Origin: Streptomyces flavidovirens DSM 40150
GTDB lineage: Bacteria; Actinomycetota; Actinomycetes; Streptomycetales; Streptomycetaceae
Length of the DNA stretch: 64,000 bases
Reading direction: 5' to 3'
NCBI RefSeq assembly: GCF_000429085.1
Contig: NZ_AUBE01000011.1
Coordinates: 62,001-126,000 of the forward strand
Every line of letters starts with the position of its first letter. Position 1 is the stretch's first letter. Below, one piece after another: positions 16,647 through 24,750 of the stretch. Both the position numbers and the translations under genes were made by a program. The notes beneath the pieces are model-generated. The model saw only the letters and a list, made by a program, of their open reading frames with translations. It was not told the DNA's origin and made no database searches.

Positions 16647-16719
16647 CTCTCGTGGGGCCTCTCGTGGGGACGTTCCGTGCGGACCTCTCGTGCTGACCTC
16701 TCGTGCGGACCTCTCGTGG
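16647..16719. repeat. Short direct repeats CCTCTCGTG between the TadE and CpaF genes
   Basis: Five exact copies of CCTCTCGTG begin at 16647, 16659, 16685, 16698 and 16711, with a degenerate sixth copy (GGCTCTCGTG) after them. Spacing is about 12-13 bases, suggesting slippage of a 13-base unit. The array fills most of the 149-base gap between two operon genes, so it may alter mRNA folding or be a neutral expansion. Confidence 0.75.
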
Positions 16720-16756
16720 GGGCTCTCGTGGGGCCTTCCGTACGAAAGTGGGGCGG

Positions 16757-17146
16757 TTACGGCTCTTCCTCGTCGGCGGGCATCGTCACCGAACGCTCGA
16801 CCTCGCCGAAGCCGTCCATGCCGGGGACGACCGAAGGGATGGACACCACGGCCGTCGCGGTGACGTTGGAGCCGCCGCCCACATTGATGTCCGTACGTCC
16901 GGCCAGCCAGTTGCTCATGGCCGCCTTGCCCGTGGCCGCTCCCTGCCCCCGCAGCTCCTCCTGCGCCTCCGTACGCGCCGCCGCCCGCGCCGCCGTGCCC
17001 GCCTGGGAGGCGGCGTAACCGACGATGCCGAGCTGGATGCCGGCCATGGCGACGATCAGCAGAATGGGCAGGAAGCCGGCGAACTCCAGAATGGCCGCGC
17101 CCCGGTCCCGCTCCCGGCCGTTGATCCGGCGGCGTAAGACATTCAT
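16757..17146 (-). CDS. tadE: TadE-family pseudopilin
   Basis: This 129-residue protein has a short basic leader ending in Gly16, then AAILEF (Glu at +5), the prepilin-peptidase recognition sequence. A hydrophobic helix follows (AGFLPILLIVAMAGIQLGIVGY), then AASQAGTAARAAARTEAQEE, typical of TadE. The C-terminal part is periplasm-like, extracytoplasmic and ends in an acidic EEE run. It is the separate TadE of the locus; a second TadE domain is fused to the upstream ATPase. Confidence 0.9.
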   Translation of the reverse strand: MNVLRRRINGRERDRGAAILEFAGFLPILLIVAMAGIQLGIVGYAASQAGTAARAAARTEAQEELRGQGAATGKAAMSNWLAGRTDINVGGGSNVTATAVVSIPSVVPGMDGFGEVERSVTMPADEEEP

Positions 17147-17196
17147 TGCCCGTCCCCTTCCAGCGCGGCGCCCGCCTTGCCGTCCACGTCCCACGG

Positions 17197-18774
17197 TTAG
17201 CTGCCGGCGCCGGGGAACAGGATCGGGGTGCTCAGACCCACATCGGCCTTCCACAGGTTGCCCTCCTGCCCACAGTCGATCCCGGTGGCGTCCTCCTGCC
17301 ACGACGACGGCAGGTGCTCCTCGGCAGCGGCCACACATGCCGCCTGCGGGTCATCACCGCGCGTCGCCGCCGCCGTTGCCGCCCGCGCCCCCTCGTCCGC
17401 CGCGTTGCCCGCCAGCGAGAACGTGTAGCCGAACAGCACCGCCTGCCACATCGCAATCATCACGAAGAGGATCAGTGGCGCCATCCCCGCGAGCTCGACC
17501 GTCACCGCCCCCCGGTCCCGGTCCTTGCCCCGCCCCAGGAACCCGATCGCGCCCCGGTCGCTCCGCAGCAGCTTCCCGCCGCCCTTGCTTCCCGCGCCCG
17601 CCGCCGGCTTCACCAGCCCCAGCTCGCCCGCCAGCGCCCACAGCGCCTGCCTGACCGTGCCCCGGCTGTCCAGGTCCTGCATCCGGCCGGCGTCCGTCGC
17701 CGCCTGGAGCTCCTTGAAGCTGGCCGGGATCGCGGCCCGCGCGACCTTCGTGCCCGTGATCCGCTCCACCAGCGGCGGCTGGATCTCCGTGTTGCGGTTG
17801 TGGCGGTTGACGACGGTGGTCGTCTCCTCCGCCTTACGGATCTGGAGGCGGTCCCACATCCGCACCATGCGCTTGGCCGCCCGTACCGCCACCACGTCCG
17901 GCGTGACGACGAGCAGCGCCTGATCCGCCATCTCGACGGCGGCGGCGTTCGCGCTGTTCATCTGCGTACCGCAGTCGACGACCACGACCTCGTAACGGTT
18001 GCGGAGCGCGCTCACCACCTGCCGCGCCACCCGGTCGGTGACCTCCTCGCCCCGCTCCCCCTCGGCCGGTGCCAGCACCAGGCTGACGCCCGTGGGGTGG
18101 GAGAAGACGGCGTCCTGGAGTACGCGCGGCGAGATGTCGGCGATGCCGGCCAGGTCGACGATCGAGCGGCGGAACTGCACGTCCAGGTACGACGCCACGT
18201 CCCCCGACTGCAGGTCCAGGTCCACCAGCGCCACCGAACGCCCCGACGCCTTCGCCGCCAGAGCGAGCTGTACGGCGACAACCGTGGCCCCCGTGCCCCC
18301 CTTCGCGCCGGTCACCGTCACCACCGTGCCACCCGGCCCCGTGAAGACGTCCGGCCCCGAGCCCAGGTGGCGGCGTACGCCCGTGGACCAGGAGGCGGCG
18401 CCCTGCACGCGGGCCGCCAGCTCCTCGTAACCGAGCGGCAGTCCGACCAGGCCCCGCGCGCCCGAGTCCATGGCGGCGGTGAAGAGCGCGGGGCCGGTGT
18501 CGGCGGTGACGAGCACGACGCCGACCGCCGGGAAGCGAAGAGCCACCTCCCTGATCAGCTCCAGCGCGGGCACGGGCCCGATGCGCTCGTGCACGAGGAC
18601 CACCTCGGGCAGCTCGTCGAGCGATTCGCCCGCGAGCCGCGCGAGGGTGTCGAGGAGCGAGGTGGAGTCGGTGACGGGCGCGGCCGGTTCCGCGTCGGGG
18701 AGCTGGCTGAGGAGAGTGGTGATGGCGCGGGCGGCGTCAGGATCGCCGACCGCCGGGAGGATACGAGTCGTCAT
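17197..18774 (-). CDS. CpaE-like ATPase fused to a C-terminal TadE domain
   Basis: This 525-residue protein joins two usually separate pilus components. Residues 1-130 are receiver-like without a clear phospho-Asp. Residues 150-385 are a ParA/MinD-type ATPase with deviant Walker A GAKGGTGAT (Lys158), ALVDLDLQSGDVASYLD, and VVVVDCGTQMN for switch II. After a Gly/Lys linker, RDRGAVTVELAGMAPLILF at about 419-437 repeats the prepilin-peptidase motif (Gly422, Glu427) with a membrane helix and a TadE ending. No stop codon or restart signal with SD separates the halves. If the peptidase cuts at Gly422, one gene could yield both proteins. Confidence 0.9.
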   Translation of the reverse strand: MTTRILPAVGDPDAARAITTLLSQLPDAEPAAPVTDSTSLLDTLARLAGESLDELPEVVLVHERIGPVPALELIREVALRFPAVGVVLVTADTGPALFTAAMDSGARGLVGLPLGYEELAARVQGAASWSTGVRRHLGSGPDVFTGPGGTVVTVTGAKGGTGATVVAVQLALAAKASGRSVALVDLDLQSGDVASYLDVQFRRSIVDLAGIADISPRVLQDAVFSHPTGVSLVLAPAEGERGEEVTDRVARQVVSALRNRYEVVVVDCGTQMNSANAAAVEMADQALLVVTPDVVAVRAAKRMVRMWDRLQIRKAEETTTVVNRHNRNTEIQPPLVERITGTKVARAAIPASFKELQAATDAGRMQDLDSRGTVRQALWALAGELGLVKPAAGAGSKGGGKLLRSDRGAIGFLGRGKDRDRGAVTVELAGMAPLILFVMIAMWQAVLFGYTFSLAGNAADEGARAATAAATRGDDPQAACVAAAEEHLPSSWQEDATGIDCGQEGNLWKADVGLSTPILFPGAGS

Positions 18775-18784
18775 ACGCCGGTCC

Positions 18785-19492
18785 TCACTTGTCCCCGTCG
18801 AGGGTGTACTCACGGTCGCGCGGCGAGATGGTGGTGTCGCTGCCGTCGGCCACGAGGGCCAGGCGCACATGCTCGGCGAAGGACTCTGCGTACGCCACGC
18901 GCTGGGCATCGAGCGTGTTCAGAGCGAAAGTGATCGGTACGGCGTCCTTGGCCCGCCGGCTGCGGTCGTTGCTGCCGGGCTCCAGGGCCGTGATCTTGCC
19001 TACGTCGAGCACACGGGCGCCGGAGACGATCACCTGGGACTTGTTCGGCTGCCCTTCGTCCTCGCCCTCGAAGGTCGCGTAGATATTCACTCTCGAACCG
19101 GGGTTGATCTTGCCCGCCACCCCGGTGGCCGCATCGATCATGATCGCGATTTCCTGCTCGCCCGAACCGAGTTCGGGTTTCTTCACGATCATGTCGCTCT
19201 GGAGGAGGGAGCCCTTCTGGAGCTGGGTGACCGCGATCTTGCCCCGTACCTCTGCGATGTCGGTTACGGCATTGGCGGAAAGCCATCGCTTCGGCATCGA
19301 GATCTTCTCGAACTGCCCCGCGTCGAGCTGTTTGTACGGCGCCACGTCGTTCTTGAGCCGGTACGCCGCGACTTCCGGGCCCACTTTCGAGTTCACATCG
19401 CTGATCACCGAAAGCACGCCGGCGAACGCCCCGAAGGCGCAGAGAACCGACAGGAGCAGCAGGATGATGCCGCGGCGCTGACGTGAGTTCAT
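18785..19492 (-). CDS. cpaB: CpaB/RcpC-like SAF-domain pilus assembly protein
   Basis: This 235-residue protein has an N-terminal membrane anchor (IILLLLSVLCAFGAFAGVLSVI). A SAF domain follows (VAAYRLKNDVAPYKQLDAGQFEKISMPKRWL, then VRGKIAVTQLQKGSLLQSDMI). The RcpC-type domain (IMIDAATGVAGKINPGSRVNIYATF) and a C-terminal strand block complete it. RcpC/CpaB proteins act at the outer part of Tad machines; in a Gram-positive it presumably works at the membrane-wall interface. It is 10 bases upstream of the CpaE-TadE fusion gene. Confidence 0.9.
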   Translation of the reverse strand: MNSRQRRGIILLLLSVLCAFGAFAGVLSVISDVNSKVGPEVAAYRLKNDVAPYKQLDAGQFEKISMPKRWLSANAVTDIAEVRGKIAVTQLQKGSLLQSDMIVKKPELGSGEQEIAIMIDAATGVAGKINPGSRVNIYATFEGEDEGQPNKSQVIVSGARVLDVGKITALEPGSNDRSRRAKDAVPITFALNTLDAQRVAYAESFAEHVRLALVADGSDTTISPRDREYTLDGDK

Positions 19493-19646
19493 GGAAACGG
19501 GCTACCTCGATCAGAACGTCGGATCAACGGACAGTGAGCGGGGTGGTGCGCGGTGCGGCTCGGGGGGCTCGGGTGCGGCGCGTGCATGAGGCGGTGGAAC
19601 GGTGGAACTGCCGTGCTGCTTGAGGGATATGGTGCCCCGCACGGCG

Positions 19647-20582
19647 CTACGGCGACCCCTGGTTCAAGACACCGGCCGCGCGGGATTGGTTCTCCGGCGG
19701 GGTGAGGGGGGCCGAGCAGAACCCGCAGCGGTCACCGATGAGTTCGATGCCGCACCAGTGGCACTTCTCCCGCCGTACGGACGCCACGAGTTGGTAGAGC
19801 ACGGAGATGTCCGGCAGAAAGGCGGCGAACTCGATCATTTTCGCCGTCCCCCACCAGCGCGGGGAGTCGGCGGGCAGTCCGGTTTCCTGTACGCCGGAAA
19901 CCTGCCAGGCGGGGGCGAGCGTCGCGGTGACCCAGTCGGAGACGAGGGTCCCTTTGCCGACGAGGAGTTGGGTGGCGAATTCGGGCCCGCTGAGCCCGGC
20001 GCCGGCCCCGGAACCACCGCCCACACCTCCACCGGCCCCCGCACCCGTCCCACTGCTGCTGATTTTGATCAACTGCGGATCGGGATTGGCCAGTACGCCG
20101 AACTGCGAACCCGGCATCCAGGATTTCGCGTGCGACTTGAGACTGACCGGCACCCGGTCCAGCTTCGTGACCGAGTTGAGCAGCGCGCCCGCGTAGATGT
20201 AGTGCGACAGCAGCCGAGCCGCCGACGCGACGACGCCGGCGCTGAAGTCGCAGATGGACAACTGCCGGAGCTGGCGCACGAGTACGGCGATGCCCAGCGG
20301 CGGAAGGTCCAGCTTCAGCAACGCCAGCCGGTCCGTCTCCAGCATGGAGCGGATGGTGTGGAGGCGGCGTTCATGGGCGGTGGCGATCGATGCGGGGTAG
20401 ACGGCAACGACGTACCCGTACCGCTCCAGCATGACGTTCATGCCGACGAGCGCGGCTTCGAGCGGCTGGGCGTCCGGGGCCTGGAGAAGGGCGGCGGTCG
20501 GAGTCTGCTGATCGGTGGGCGGCAACACCAAGTCGGCACTGGTGACTGCGATCGCGGTCGGCACGTTGGTTTCCCCGTTCAC
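19647..20582 (-). CDS. Unknown protein with C-terminal zinc ribbon, first gene of the pilus locus
   Basis: This 311-residue protein matches no family I can name. Residues 1-170 are an alpha/beta region without signal peptide. Residues 175-200 are Gly/Ala-rich linker. The end has a four-cysteine zinc ribbon, C274-x2-C277 and C286-x2-C289 (KCHWCGIELIGDRCGFCSAPL). It is the most upstream member of the one-strand pilus run, 154 bases before cpaB, so it may be co-regulated with the pilus genes. Regulation, assembly assistance or an unrelated role are all possible. Confidence 0.75.
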   Translation of the reverse strand: MNGETNVPTAIAVTSADLVLPPTDQQTPTAALLQAPDAQPLEAALVGMNVMLERYGYVVAVYPASIATAHERRLHTIRSMLETDRLALLKLDLPPLGIAVLVRQLRQLSICDFSAGVVASAARLLSHYIYAGALLNSVTKLDRVPVSLKSHAKSWMPGSQFGVLANPDPQLIKISSSGTGAGAGGGVGGGSGAGAGLSGPEFATQLLVGKGTLVSDWVTATLAPAWQVSGVQETGLPADSPRWWGTAKMIEFAAFLPDISVLYQLVASVRREKCHWCGIELIGDRCGFCSAPLTPPENQSRAAGVLNQGSP

Positions 20583-20826
20583 TCCGTACGCCGCTGCTCC
20601 CGGCGTCCGCAGATCGATGCTGCTCCGTCGTGCTGCACCAGCACTTTATCCACGGCCTACGTGGCGGAGAACACTTTTCGTTTTTCTCATGCGCAGCCGT
20701 GGCCGGCCGGGGCCGAAGTGGGTCGCTCGCGGGTGAGCACGCCAACGGGCGGGCGCGGCAGGGGCGGCGCGTCAGCGACAGCGCGCACCATGGCTGCCGC
20801 CGGCCCAGTAGAATGGCTGGCGGCTA

Positions 20827-20910
20827 GCGGCCGTTGCTGAATGGTATAAGCGGAGGTTTTAGGTGCCTCTGGGCGTTTCGCCCATGTGGGTTCGAATCCC
20901 ATCGGCCGCA
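20827..20910 (+). tRNA. tRNA-Leu (anticodon UAG)
   Basis: An 84-base class II tRNA. Acceptor stem GCGGCCG pairs with CGGCCGC, with discriminator A and no encoded CCA. The D stem is GCT/AGC. The anticodon stem GAGGT/GCCTC encloses loop TTTAGGT, giving anticodon TAG for leucine CUA/CUN codons. The long variable arm GGGCG-TTT-CGCCC is diagnostic of Leu/Ser. The T arm has loop TTCGAAT. A hairpin terminator follows. CUA is rare in this G+C context. Confidence 0.97.
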
Positions 20911-20920
20911 CAGCATCGAA

Positions 20921-20945
20921 GGGCGCCCCGGTTGACGGGGCGCCC
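20921..20945. terminator. Strong hairpin between tRNA-Leu and rdgB
   Basis: A perfect 10-bp stem GGGCGCCCCG / CGGGGCGCCC with a 5-base loop (GTTGA), 10 bases past the tRNA end and 11 bases past the 3' end of rdgB on the other strand. It can serve as a bidirectional terminator. The poly-U tract is weak, as is usual in streptomycetes. Confidence 0.8.
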
Positions 20946-20956
20946 TTCCTCGTACC

Positions 20957-21559
20957 TCAGCCCAGCAGTTCCCGCACCACCGGCACCAGCGCCCGGAACG
21001 CCTTGCCGCGGTGGCTGATGGCGTTCTTCTCCGCCGGGGTCAGTTCCGCGCAGGTCACCGCGTAGCCGTCGGGCTGGAGGATGGGGTCGTAGCCGAAGCC
21101 GTTCGTGCCGGCCGGGGTGTGGCGCAGGGTGCCCTGGAGGCGGCCTTCGACCACGTGTTCCGTGCCGTCGGGGAGGGCCAGGGCCGCCGCGCAGGCGAAG
21201 TGTGCCGCGCGGTGCGGGGCGTCGATGTCCGCAAGCTGGGCCAGCAGGAGGTTGAGGTTCGCCGCGTCGTCGCCGTGGGTGCCCGACCAGCGGGCCGAGA
21301 AGATGCCGGGGGCGCCGCCCAGCACGTCGACCGCGAGGCCCGAGTCGTCGGCCACGGCGGGGAGGCCGGTGGCCCGCGCCATGGCGTGGGCCTTGAGGAG
21401 GGCGTTCTCGGCGAAGGTGACGCCGGTTTCCTTGACGTCGGGGATCTCGGGGTACGCGTCCGCGCCGACGAGGTCGTGGTGGAGACCTGCGTCGGCGAGG
21501 ATCGCGTGCAGCTCGGTGATTTTCCCGGCGTTGCGGGTGGCGAGGATCAGGCGGGTCAT
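20957..21559 (-). CDS. rdgB: Non-canonical purine NTP pyrophosphatase (RdgB/HAM1 family)
   Basis: This 200-residue enzyme removes ITP, dITP and XTP from the nucleotide pool by hydrolysis to the monophosphate. Family motifs are present: TRNAGKITEL at the N-terminus, TFAENALLKAHAMA, the catalytic VADDSGLAVDVL with Asp, FSARWSG, and the C-terminal FGYDPIL...KNAISHRGKAF. It is cytoplasmic and follows rph in order on the same strand, as in other actinomycetes, with a small lipoprotein gene between. Confidence 0.96.
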   Translation of the reverse strand: MTRLILATRNAGKITELHAILADAGLHHDLVGADAYPEIPDVKETGVTFAENALLKAHAMARATGLPAVADDSGLAVDVLGGAPGIFSARWSGTHGDDAANLNLLLAQLADIDAPHRAAHFACAAALALPDGTEHVVEGRLQGTLRHTPAGTNGFGYDPILQPDGYAVTCAELTPAEKNAISHRGKAFRALVPVVRELLG

Positions 21560-21578
21560 GCCCCCAGTATCTACGGGC

Positions 21579-21974
21579 TTACGGAGTGCAGACCTTGCCG
21601 ATCTCGGCGGCGGCGTCGGTGACGGGCCCGATGTCAGGGGTCTCGTCGCCCTTCTCGACGGCGGTGCGGACGTTGTCGACGGCCTTGTTCATGTCGTCGA
21701 CGGCCTTCGACAGGTCCGCGTTGTCCGTCGTGTCCTCCAGGCTCGTCAGTTCCTTGTCGATGTTGTCGAGGGCCTCGGTGAGCTGCGTGGGGTCGTCGGC
21801 CGCGGTGGACACGGCCGTGGACAGCTTGTCGACGCTGGCGGCGATGGCCTCGGCGGTCTTCACGCAGTCCATCGCCTTGTCGAGGGCTCCGCAGCCGGCC
21901 AGGCCGGTGAGCGTGACGGCGGTGACGACGGCGAGTGCGATACGGCTGCTGTGACGGCTACGGCGACTGCGCAT
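21579..21974 (-). CDS. Small helical lipoprotein
   Basis: This 131-residue protein has a basic start (MRSRRSRHSSR), a hydrophobic signal (IALAVVTAVTLTGLAGC) and lipobox LAGC with the lipid-modified Cys. The mature part is mostly amphipathic helix with heptad-like spacing of Leu/Val (LSTAVSTAADD, LTEALDNIDKEL, LSKAVDDMNKAVDNVRTAV), suggesting a coiled coil on the outer membrane face. No family with known function was recognised. It lies between rph and rdgB, 19 bases upstream of rdgB. Confidence 0.82.
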   Translation of the reverse strand: MRSRRSRHSSRIALAVVTAVTLTGLAGCGALDKAMDCVKTAEAIAASVDKLSTAVSTAADDPTQLTEALDNIDKELTSLEDTTDNADLSKAVDDMNKAVDNVRTAVEKGDETPDIGPVTDAAAEIGKVCTP

Positions 21975-22139
21975 GGAGCGGGTCCTCCCCCAGGTACACG
22001 GATGTCGGTGTACGGATACGGGCGTGCGGTGTGCGTGTGCGGTCTTCGGGTGTGCGGACGGGCGTACGGTTCGGCCCGTACGCCCGTGCCGCGAAAGACG
22101 CACAAGTGGGCGTCCGCGGTTGCTCGCGGGCCGTCGGGG

Positions 22140-22871
22140 TCAGAGCGAGCCGTCCAGCGCCTTCACCTGGATCGCGGTGAGGTCGGCGCAGCCGCCGCTC
22201 GCGAGGTCGAGGAGCGCGTTCAGTTCCTTGCGGTCGAACGGTTCCGCCTCCGCCGTACCCTGGACCTCGACGAAGCGGCCGTCGCCGGTGCAGACGACGT
22301 TCATGTCGGTCTCGGCGCGGACGTCTTCCTCGTAGCAGAGGTCGAGGAGCGGGACTCCGCCGACGATGCCGACGCTGACGGCGGCGACGGTGCCGATGAG
22401 CGGCTTGCGCCCGGCCTTGACGATCTTCTTGGTCTGAGCCCAGGCGACGGCGTCGGCGAGGGCGACGTACGCGCCGGTGACGGCTGCGGTGCGGGTGCCG
22501 CCGTCGGCCTGGAGTACGTCGCAGTCCAGGACGATGGTGTTCTCGCCGAGGGCCTTGTAGTCGATGACGGCGCGCAGCGAGCGGCCGATGAGGCGGCTGA
22601 TCTCGTGCGTACGGCCGCCGATCTTGCCGCGTACGGATTCGCGGTCGCCGCGGGTGTTGGTGGAGCGGGGCAGCATGGAGTACTCGGCGGTGACCCAGCC
22701 TTCGCCGCTGCCCTTGCGCCAGCGCGGGACGCCTTCGGTGACGGAGGCGGTGCAGAAGACCTTGGTGTCACCGAAGGAGATGAGGACGGAGCCCTCGGCG
22801 TGCTTGCTCCATCCGCGTTCGATGGTGACCGGGCGGAGCTGTTCGGGAGTGCGGCCGTCGATTCGAGACAT
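22140..22871 (-). CDS. rph: Ribonuclease PH
   Basis: This 243-residue phosphorolytic 3'-5' exoribonuclease trims tRNA 3' ends. Family motifs are clear: RIDGRTPEQLRPV at the start, GSVLISFGDTKVFCTASV, RGDRESVRGKIGGRTHEISRLIGRSLRAV, DCDVLQADGGTRTAAVTGAYVAL, and PLLDLCYEEDVRAETDMNVV. The start ATG lies at the family N-terminus. The next gene upstream on this strand is nagF; a hairpin separates the two. Confidence 0.97.
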   Translation of the reverse strand: MSRIDGRTPEQLRPVTIERGWSKHAEGSVLISFGDTKVFCTASVTEGVPRWRKGSGEGWVTAEYSMLPRSTNTRGDRESVRGKIGGRTHEISRLIGRSLRAVIDYKALGENTIVLDCDVLQADGGTRTAAVTGAYVALADAVAWAQTKKIVKAGRKPLIGTVAAVSVGIVGGVPLLDLCYEEDVRAETDMNVVCTGDGRFVEVQGTAEAEPFDRKELNALLDLASGGCADLTAIQVKALDGSL

Positions 22872-22904
22872 GGAGTCGAGCGTAGCCGCCGGACGGGCAC
22901 ATGC

Positions 22905-22969
22905 GTGAGGGGCCCGTTCCGGTTCGAGCTTCCGCGCGATTCCGCGAGTTTCCGGATGGGGCCCCTCAC
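22905..22969 (-). terminator. Hairpin between nagF and rph
   Basis: An 11-bp perfect inverted repeat GTGAGGGGCCC / GGGCCCCTCAC encloses a GC-rich loop that can fold further (CCGG/CCGG and CGCGGAA repeats). It lies just after the nagF stop and before rph on the minus strand, so it would terminate nagF transcripts and isolate rph. Confidence 0.7.
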
Positions 22970-22987
22970 GACCGAGTCATGGGCGAC

Positions 22988-23221
22988 TCACATCATGTCT
23001 TCGATGTCCGCGGCGATGGGGTCGGCGTCGGTGCCGATGACGACCTGGATCGCGGTGCCCATCTTGACGACGCCGTGGGCGCCGGCGGCCTTGAGGGCGA
23101 CCTCGTCGACGAGGTCGGGGTTGTGGACCTCAGTGCGCAGGCGGGTGATGCAGCCTTCGATCTCGTCGATGTTGTCGATACCGCCGAGCCCGGCGACGAT
23201 CTTCTCAGCCTTGCTGGCCAT
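22988..23221 (-). CDS. nagF: PTS glucose/GlcNAc-family EIIB component
   Basis: This 77-residue phosphocarrier has the EIIB_Glc core: KIVAGLGGIDNIDEIEGCITRLRTEV with phospho-acceptor Cys24, followed by KAAGAHGVVKMGTAIQVVIGTDADPIA. In streptomycetes the EIIB and EIIC of the N-acetylglucosamine system are separate proteins, and this gene lies divergent from an EIIC gene with a dre operator between. The order nagF, nagE1, nagE2 matches what I recall for S. coelicolor. The EIIA (Crr) and general PTS proteins are not in the window. Confidence 0.93.
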   Translation of the reverse strand: MASKAEKIVAGLGGIDNIDEIEGCITRLRTEVHNPDLVDEVALKAAGAHGVVKMGTAIQVVIGTDADPIAADIEDMM

Positions 23222-23382
23222 GTCTTTCTCCCTGTTGTCAAAGCGCGAAGCTCGGCCCACCGTGGCCGCTTTGCCACGGTAACTCACGGTTGGCCCAACT
23301 TCGCGGGCGAGTAACCGCCCTGTACCGAATGATGGCGATCACCGGTGCCCTGTCTTCCGGCCGAGCTCCGGACCGTACCGCA

Positions 23383-23398
23383 ACTGGTCTACACCAGT
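23383..23398. promoter_or_regulatory. DasR operator (dre site) between nagF and nagE1
   Basis: ACTGGTCTACACCAGT is a near-perfect palindrome matching the known dre consensus ACTGGTCTAGACCACT bound by the GntR-family repressor DasR. It lies 43 bases before the nagE1 ATG in the divergent gap. DasR releases dre sites on binding glucosamine-6-phosphate, so GlcNAc should induce this uptake system. Confidence 0.9.
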
Positions 23399-23440
23399 TT
23401 GCTACGCCCGCCAAACCTAGGTGGTTCCGGGAGGACGCCG

Positions 23441-24736
23441 ATGAGTTCGAACAGCGGGGCCGTGCCGCGGAAGAAGTGGTGGAGTGGTCTGTTCCAGGGG
23501 CTGCAGAAGATGGGACGCAGCCTCCAGCTCCCGATCGCCGTACTGCCTGCCGCCGGCATCCTGAACCGCCTCGGTCAGCCGGACGTCTTCGGCGATGAGG
23601 GTCTGGGCTGGACGAACGTCGCCAAGGTGATGGCGGGGGCCGGTGGCGCGCTGCTCGACTCTTCGCTGGGGCTTCCGCTGCTGTTCGCGGTGGGGGTGGC
23701 GATCGGCATGGCCAGGAAGTCGGACGGTTCGACGGCGCTCGCCGCGGTGGCCGGCTTTCTTGTCTACTACGCGGTGCTGCGTCAGTTTCCGGTGGACTGC
23801 CCGCCGGGCACCATGACCGTCACGGGCGGCTGCCTCGCCGGTGACGACACCTTCACGGCGGCGACGTACCAGAATCCGGGGGTCTTCGGCGGCATCGTCA
23901 TGGGCCTGCTGGCGGCGTGGTTCTGGCAGCGTTTCCACCGGGTGAAGCTGGTCGACTGGCTCGGCTTCTTCAACGGCCGCCGGCTCGTCCCGATCATCAT
24001 GGCGTTCGTCGCGATCGCTTTCGCCGCGCTCTGTCTGTGGGTATGGCCGCCGGTCGGTGACGCGCTGACGAGCTTCAGCAGGTGGCTGGTGGACGCGGGG
24101 TCGTGGGGCGCGGGCATCTTCGGCGTCGCGAACCGCGCGCTGCTCGTGGTGGGCCTGCACCAGTTCCTGAACGTCTTCGTGTGGTTCCAGTTCGGTGATT
24201 ACACGAAGCCCGACGGCACCGTCGTGCACGGTGACATCAACCGCTTCCTGGCGGGTGACCCGACGGCCGGCCAGTTCCTCACCGGCTTCTTCCCGATCAT
24301 GATGTTCGCGCTCCCGGCCGCCGCGCTCGCCATCGCGCACACGGCGAAGCCGCATCGCCGGAAGGCGGTGAGCGGCATGATGCTGTCGGTCGGTCTGACG
24401 TCGCTCGTCACGGGCATCACCGAGCCGATCGAGTACTCGTTCCTCTTTATCGCGCCGCTGCTGTACGTGGTCCACGCCCTGCTGACCGGTGTCTCGATGG
24501 CCGTGACGTGGGAGCTGGGAGTGAAGGACGGTTTCAGCTTCTCGGCCGGGCTGATCGACTACGTCATCAACTGGAGTCTCGCGACGAAACCCTGGTTGAT
24601 CATTCCGATCGGTCTGGCCTTCGCGGTCGTCTATTACGCGATCTTCCGCTTCGCGATCGTCAAGTTCAATCTGCCGACTCCGGGGCGGGAACCGGAGGAG
24701 GTCGCGGAAGAGATCGAGCGGGACGTAACCAAATAG
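23441..24736 (+). CDS. nagE1: PTS N-acetylglucosamine EIIC permease, first copy
   Basis: This 431-residue multi-pass permease of the glucose superfamily of PTS EIIC proteins shows FQGLQKMGRSLQLPIAVLPAAGIL at the N-terminus, VANRALLVVGLHQFLN, and the GITEPIE substrate-loop motif (325-331). It has about ten membrane helices. There is no EIIA or EIIB domain, so it needs NagF. GGGAGG precedes the ATG. It shares the substrate family with the second copy downstream; insertion of VDCPPGTMTVTGGCLAGDD near residue 118 is a difference from that copy. Confidence 0.94.
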   Translation: MSSNSGAVPRKKWWSGLFQGLQKMGRSLQLPIAVLPAAGILNRLGQPDVFGDEGLGWTNVAKVMAGAGGALLDSSLGLPLLFAVGVAIGMARKSDGSTALAAVAGFLVYYAVLRQFPVDCPPGTMTVTGGCLAGDDTFTAATYQNPGVFGGIVMGLLAAWFWQRFHRVKLVDWLGFFNGRRLVPIIMAFVAIAFAALCLWVWPPVGDALTSFSRWLVDAGSWGAGIFGVANRALLVVGLHQFLNVFVWFQFGDYTKPDGTVVHGDINRFLAGDPTAGQFLTGFFPIMMFALPAAALAIAHTAKPHRRKAVSGMMLSVGLTSLVTGITEPIEYSFLFIAPLLYVVHALLTGVSMAVTWELGVKDGFSFSAGLIDYVINWSLATKPWLIIPIGLAFAVVYYAIFRFAIVKFNLPTPGREPEEVAEEIERDVTK

Positions 24737-24750
24737 GCGCAGACAAGCCC

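Noticed and set aside
20827..20910. tRNA-Leu as an integration site for a mobile element
   Set aside because: No integrase, excisionase or repeated tRNA 3' end was found on either side; both flanks are ordinary chromosome genes.
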